Shown here: piece by piece, positions 63,373 to 64,000 of the stretch
Layout: each line of letters begins with the position of its first letter
How positions within the stretch are numbered: the first letter of the stretch is position 1
Assembly (NCBI RefSeq): GCF_007002745.1
Contig: NZ_SGNY01000007.1
Coordinates: 236,184-300,183, forward strand
Source of the DNA: Martinezella rhizogenes
GTDB lineage: Bacteria > Pseudomonadota > Alphaproteobacteria > Rhizobiales > Rhizobiaceae
Direction: 5' to 3'
Length of the DNA stretch: 64,000 bases
Notes under the pieces: generated by a model
Seen by the model: the letters and a program-made list of their open reading frames with translations, nothing else
Database searches by the model: none
Told to the model about the DNA's origin: nothing
Translations under genes and position numbers: made by a program

Positions 63373-63962
63373 CTAGATCTGCCTTGAATTGGGTGGGTAG
63401 GATAACCTGGCATTCCCAACGGCACGCGGTTGAGAAATCTGAATACCTCTTTTGGCAACATCCCCGCCGGGCTTCACGTGGATACCCATACAATCGGATT
63501 TGTGAAAACAGAGTTATTTATTCCCAATGCCCTCAATATAATCATGTCACGTTCGATAAGAGGTACTTATCAATGGTAGAGGCAATCTATTCAGATTTAT
63601 AGACAATCCATAATTACACAAATTAAATTACTTTATATCGCCGTATTAGTCGTGACGAGTTTTTATTGGATATAATTATTCACTATCCCTAAGCTTCCAC
63701 TGAGCAATACTCTATCCTAGCTATTTCCTCTCGTAAGGGCATCTACGGTGGCACGCGACCAATTGCGCATATATAGGGCAGCATTTGGCCTTGACGCTTC
63801 CGGCCTATCGAGAAGCGGCGTTGGCATACTGCCACGTTGTATATGCCTCGACCACATGTCATGGCGGCGCCTTTCAGAAGATGCATAGGTTTGAGTGCTT
63901 GGAACGCAAAAGCCCACCGCGGCGGGAGGGGATTTTATTGTATGGTAGTCTTTTAGGGGATT
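63373..63962. other. AT-rich gap without genes next to the tRNA
   Basis: About 590 bases separate the DUF1963 gene and the tRNA. The part from about 63490 to 63720 is clearly richer in A and T than the rest of the window. No frame longer than about 70 codons and no family match is seen. It lies at the 3' side of the tRNA, the usual place for island integration, but no second copy of the tRNA end is present in the window. Confidence 0.5.
63910..63926 (-). terminator. Possible terminator of the tRNA transcript
   Basis: On the minus strand CCCGC and GTGGG pair, with one G-U pair, around a short CGCG loop, followed by CTTTT. It stands about 40 bases after the tRNA 3' end. The stem is short, so the call is tentative. 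Confidence 0.4.
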
Positions 63963-64000
63963 TGGTTGCGGGGGCAGGATTTGAACCTGCGGCCTTCAGG
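63963..64000 (-). tRNA. Initiator tRNA-Met, 3' part (cut by window edge)
   Basis: The last 38 bases are the reverse complement of a tRNA 3' half ending in CCA: the T-arm with the GGTTCAAATC loop and the acceptor CCCCCGCAACCA. The T-arm stem and acceptor match the alphaproteobacterial initiator tRNA-Met as I remember it. The anticodon lies outside the window, so identity rests on the T-arm and acceptor sequence only. Confidence 0.75.

Noticed and set aside
1..64000. CRISPR arrays, rRNA genes, prophage modules
   Set aside because: I saw no evenly spaced direct repeats, no rRNA-like sequence and no phage structural genes on either strand.

Overview
The window looks like part of a Rhizobiaceae replicon, most likely Agrobacterium or Rhizobium. 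Supporting signs are the high GC content, the many ABC importers, an mctSR-mctP-like monocarboxylate cluster, FecCDE-type iron transport and a partial initiator tRNA of alphaproteobacterial type at the right edge. All functional calls come from reading the sequence and recalling protein families; no search was run.

Layout, left to right. (1) 0-2.4 kb: 3' end of a chaperone/usher fimbrial cluster (usher C-terminus and a double spore-coat-U-domain subunit). (2) 2.4-11.7 kb: a LysR remnant, a sugar-type ABC importer without its own ATPase, then a complete Opp-type peptide importer with a fused double ATPase. (3) 11.9-18.4 kb: an RND multidrug pump (inner-membrane pump and adaptor) next to a TetR repressor, with a divergent MFS exporter. 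The shared promoter region holds a paired ACGATCGT operator. (4) 18.6 kb: RNase HI. (5) 19.4-29.2 kb: a six-gene minus-strand catabolic operon and a divergent double-HTH LysR regulator. The genes encode a periplasmic ammonia-lyase homologue without the MIO triad, a betaine-type MFS transporter, a urocanase homologue without its active-site Cys, a DUF917 protein, an M20 carbamoylase and a hydantoinase-like amidohydrolase. Together they match the enzyme steps of ergothioneine breakdown through thiourocanate to glutamate; this is the main finding. (6) 29.2-33.9 kb: mctS-mctR-DUF3311-mctP-like genes bracketed by decayed transposon pieces.

(7) 33.9-44.9 kb is a decayed accessory region. Two paralogous membrane proteins (N-terminal regulator-like domain, one membrane helix, TPR-like periplasmic part) lie on either side of an ArdC-like protein with a broken zinc motif, a truncated two-partner-secretion transporter, a collagen-like lipoprotein, an IS66 remnant, a LuxR-type regulator and a possible small RNA.

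(8) 44.9-54.9 kb: a sugar or glycoconjugate locus. It has a PHP-type metallohydrolase, a complete ABC importer, a LacI regulator with two matching operators, a GH38-like DUF5054 protein and an RpiR regulator. (9) 55.2-61.1 kb: a TonB-dependent receptor followed by a FecBCDE-like ferric-chelate importer. (10) 61.1-64.0 kb: an IS6-family element inserted at the end of a DUF1963 gene that is split by one amber codon, an AT-rich gap, and a partial initiator tRNA-Met cut by the window edge.
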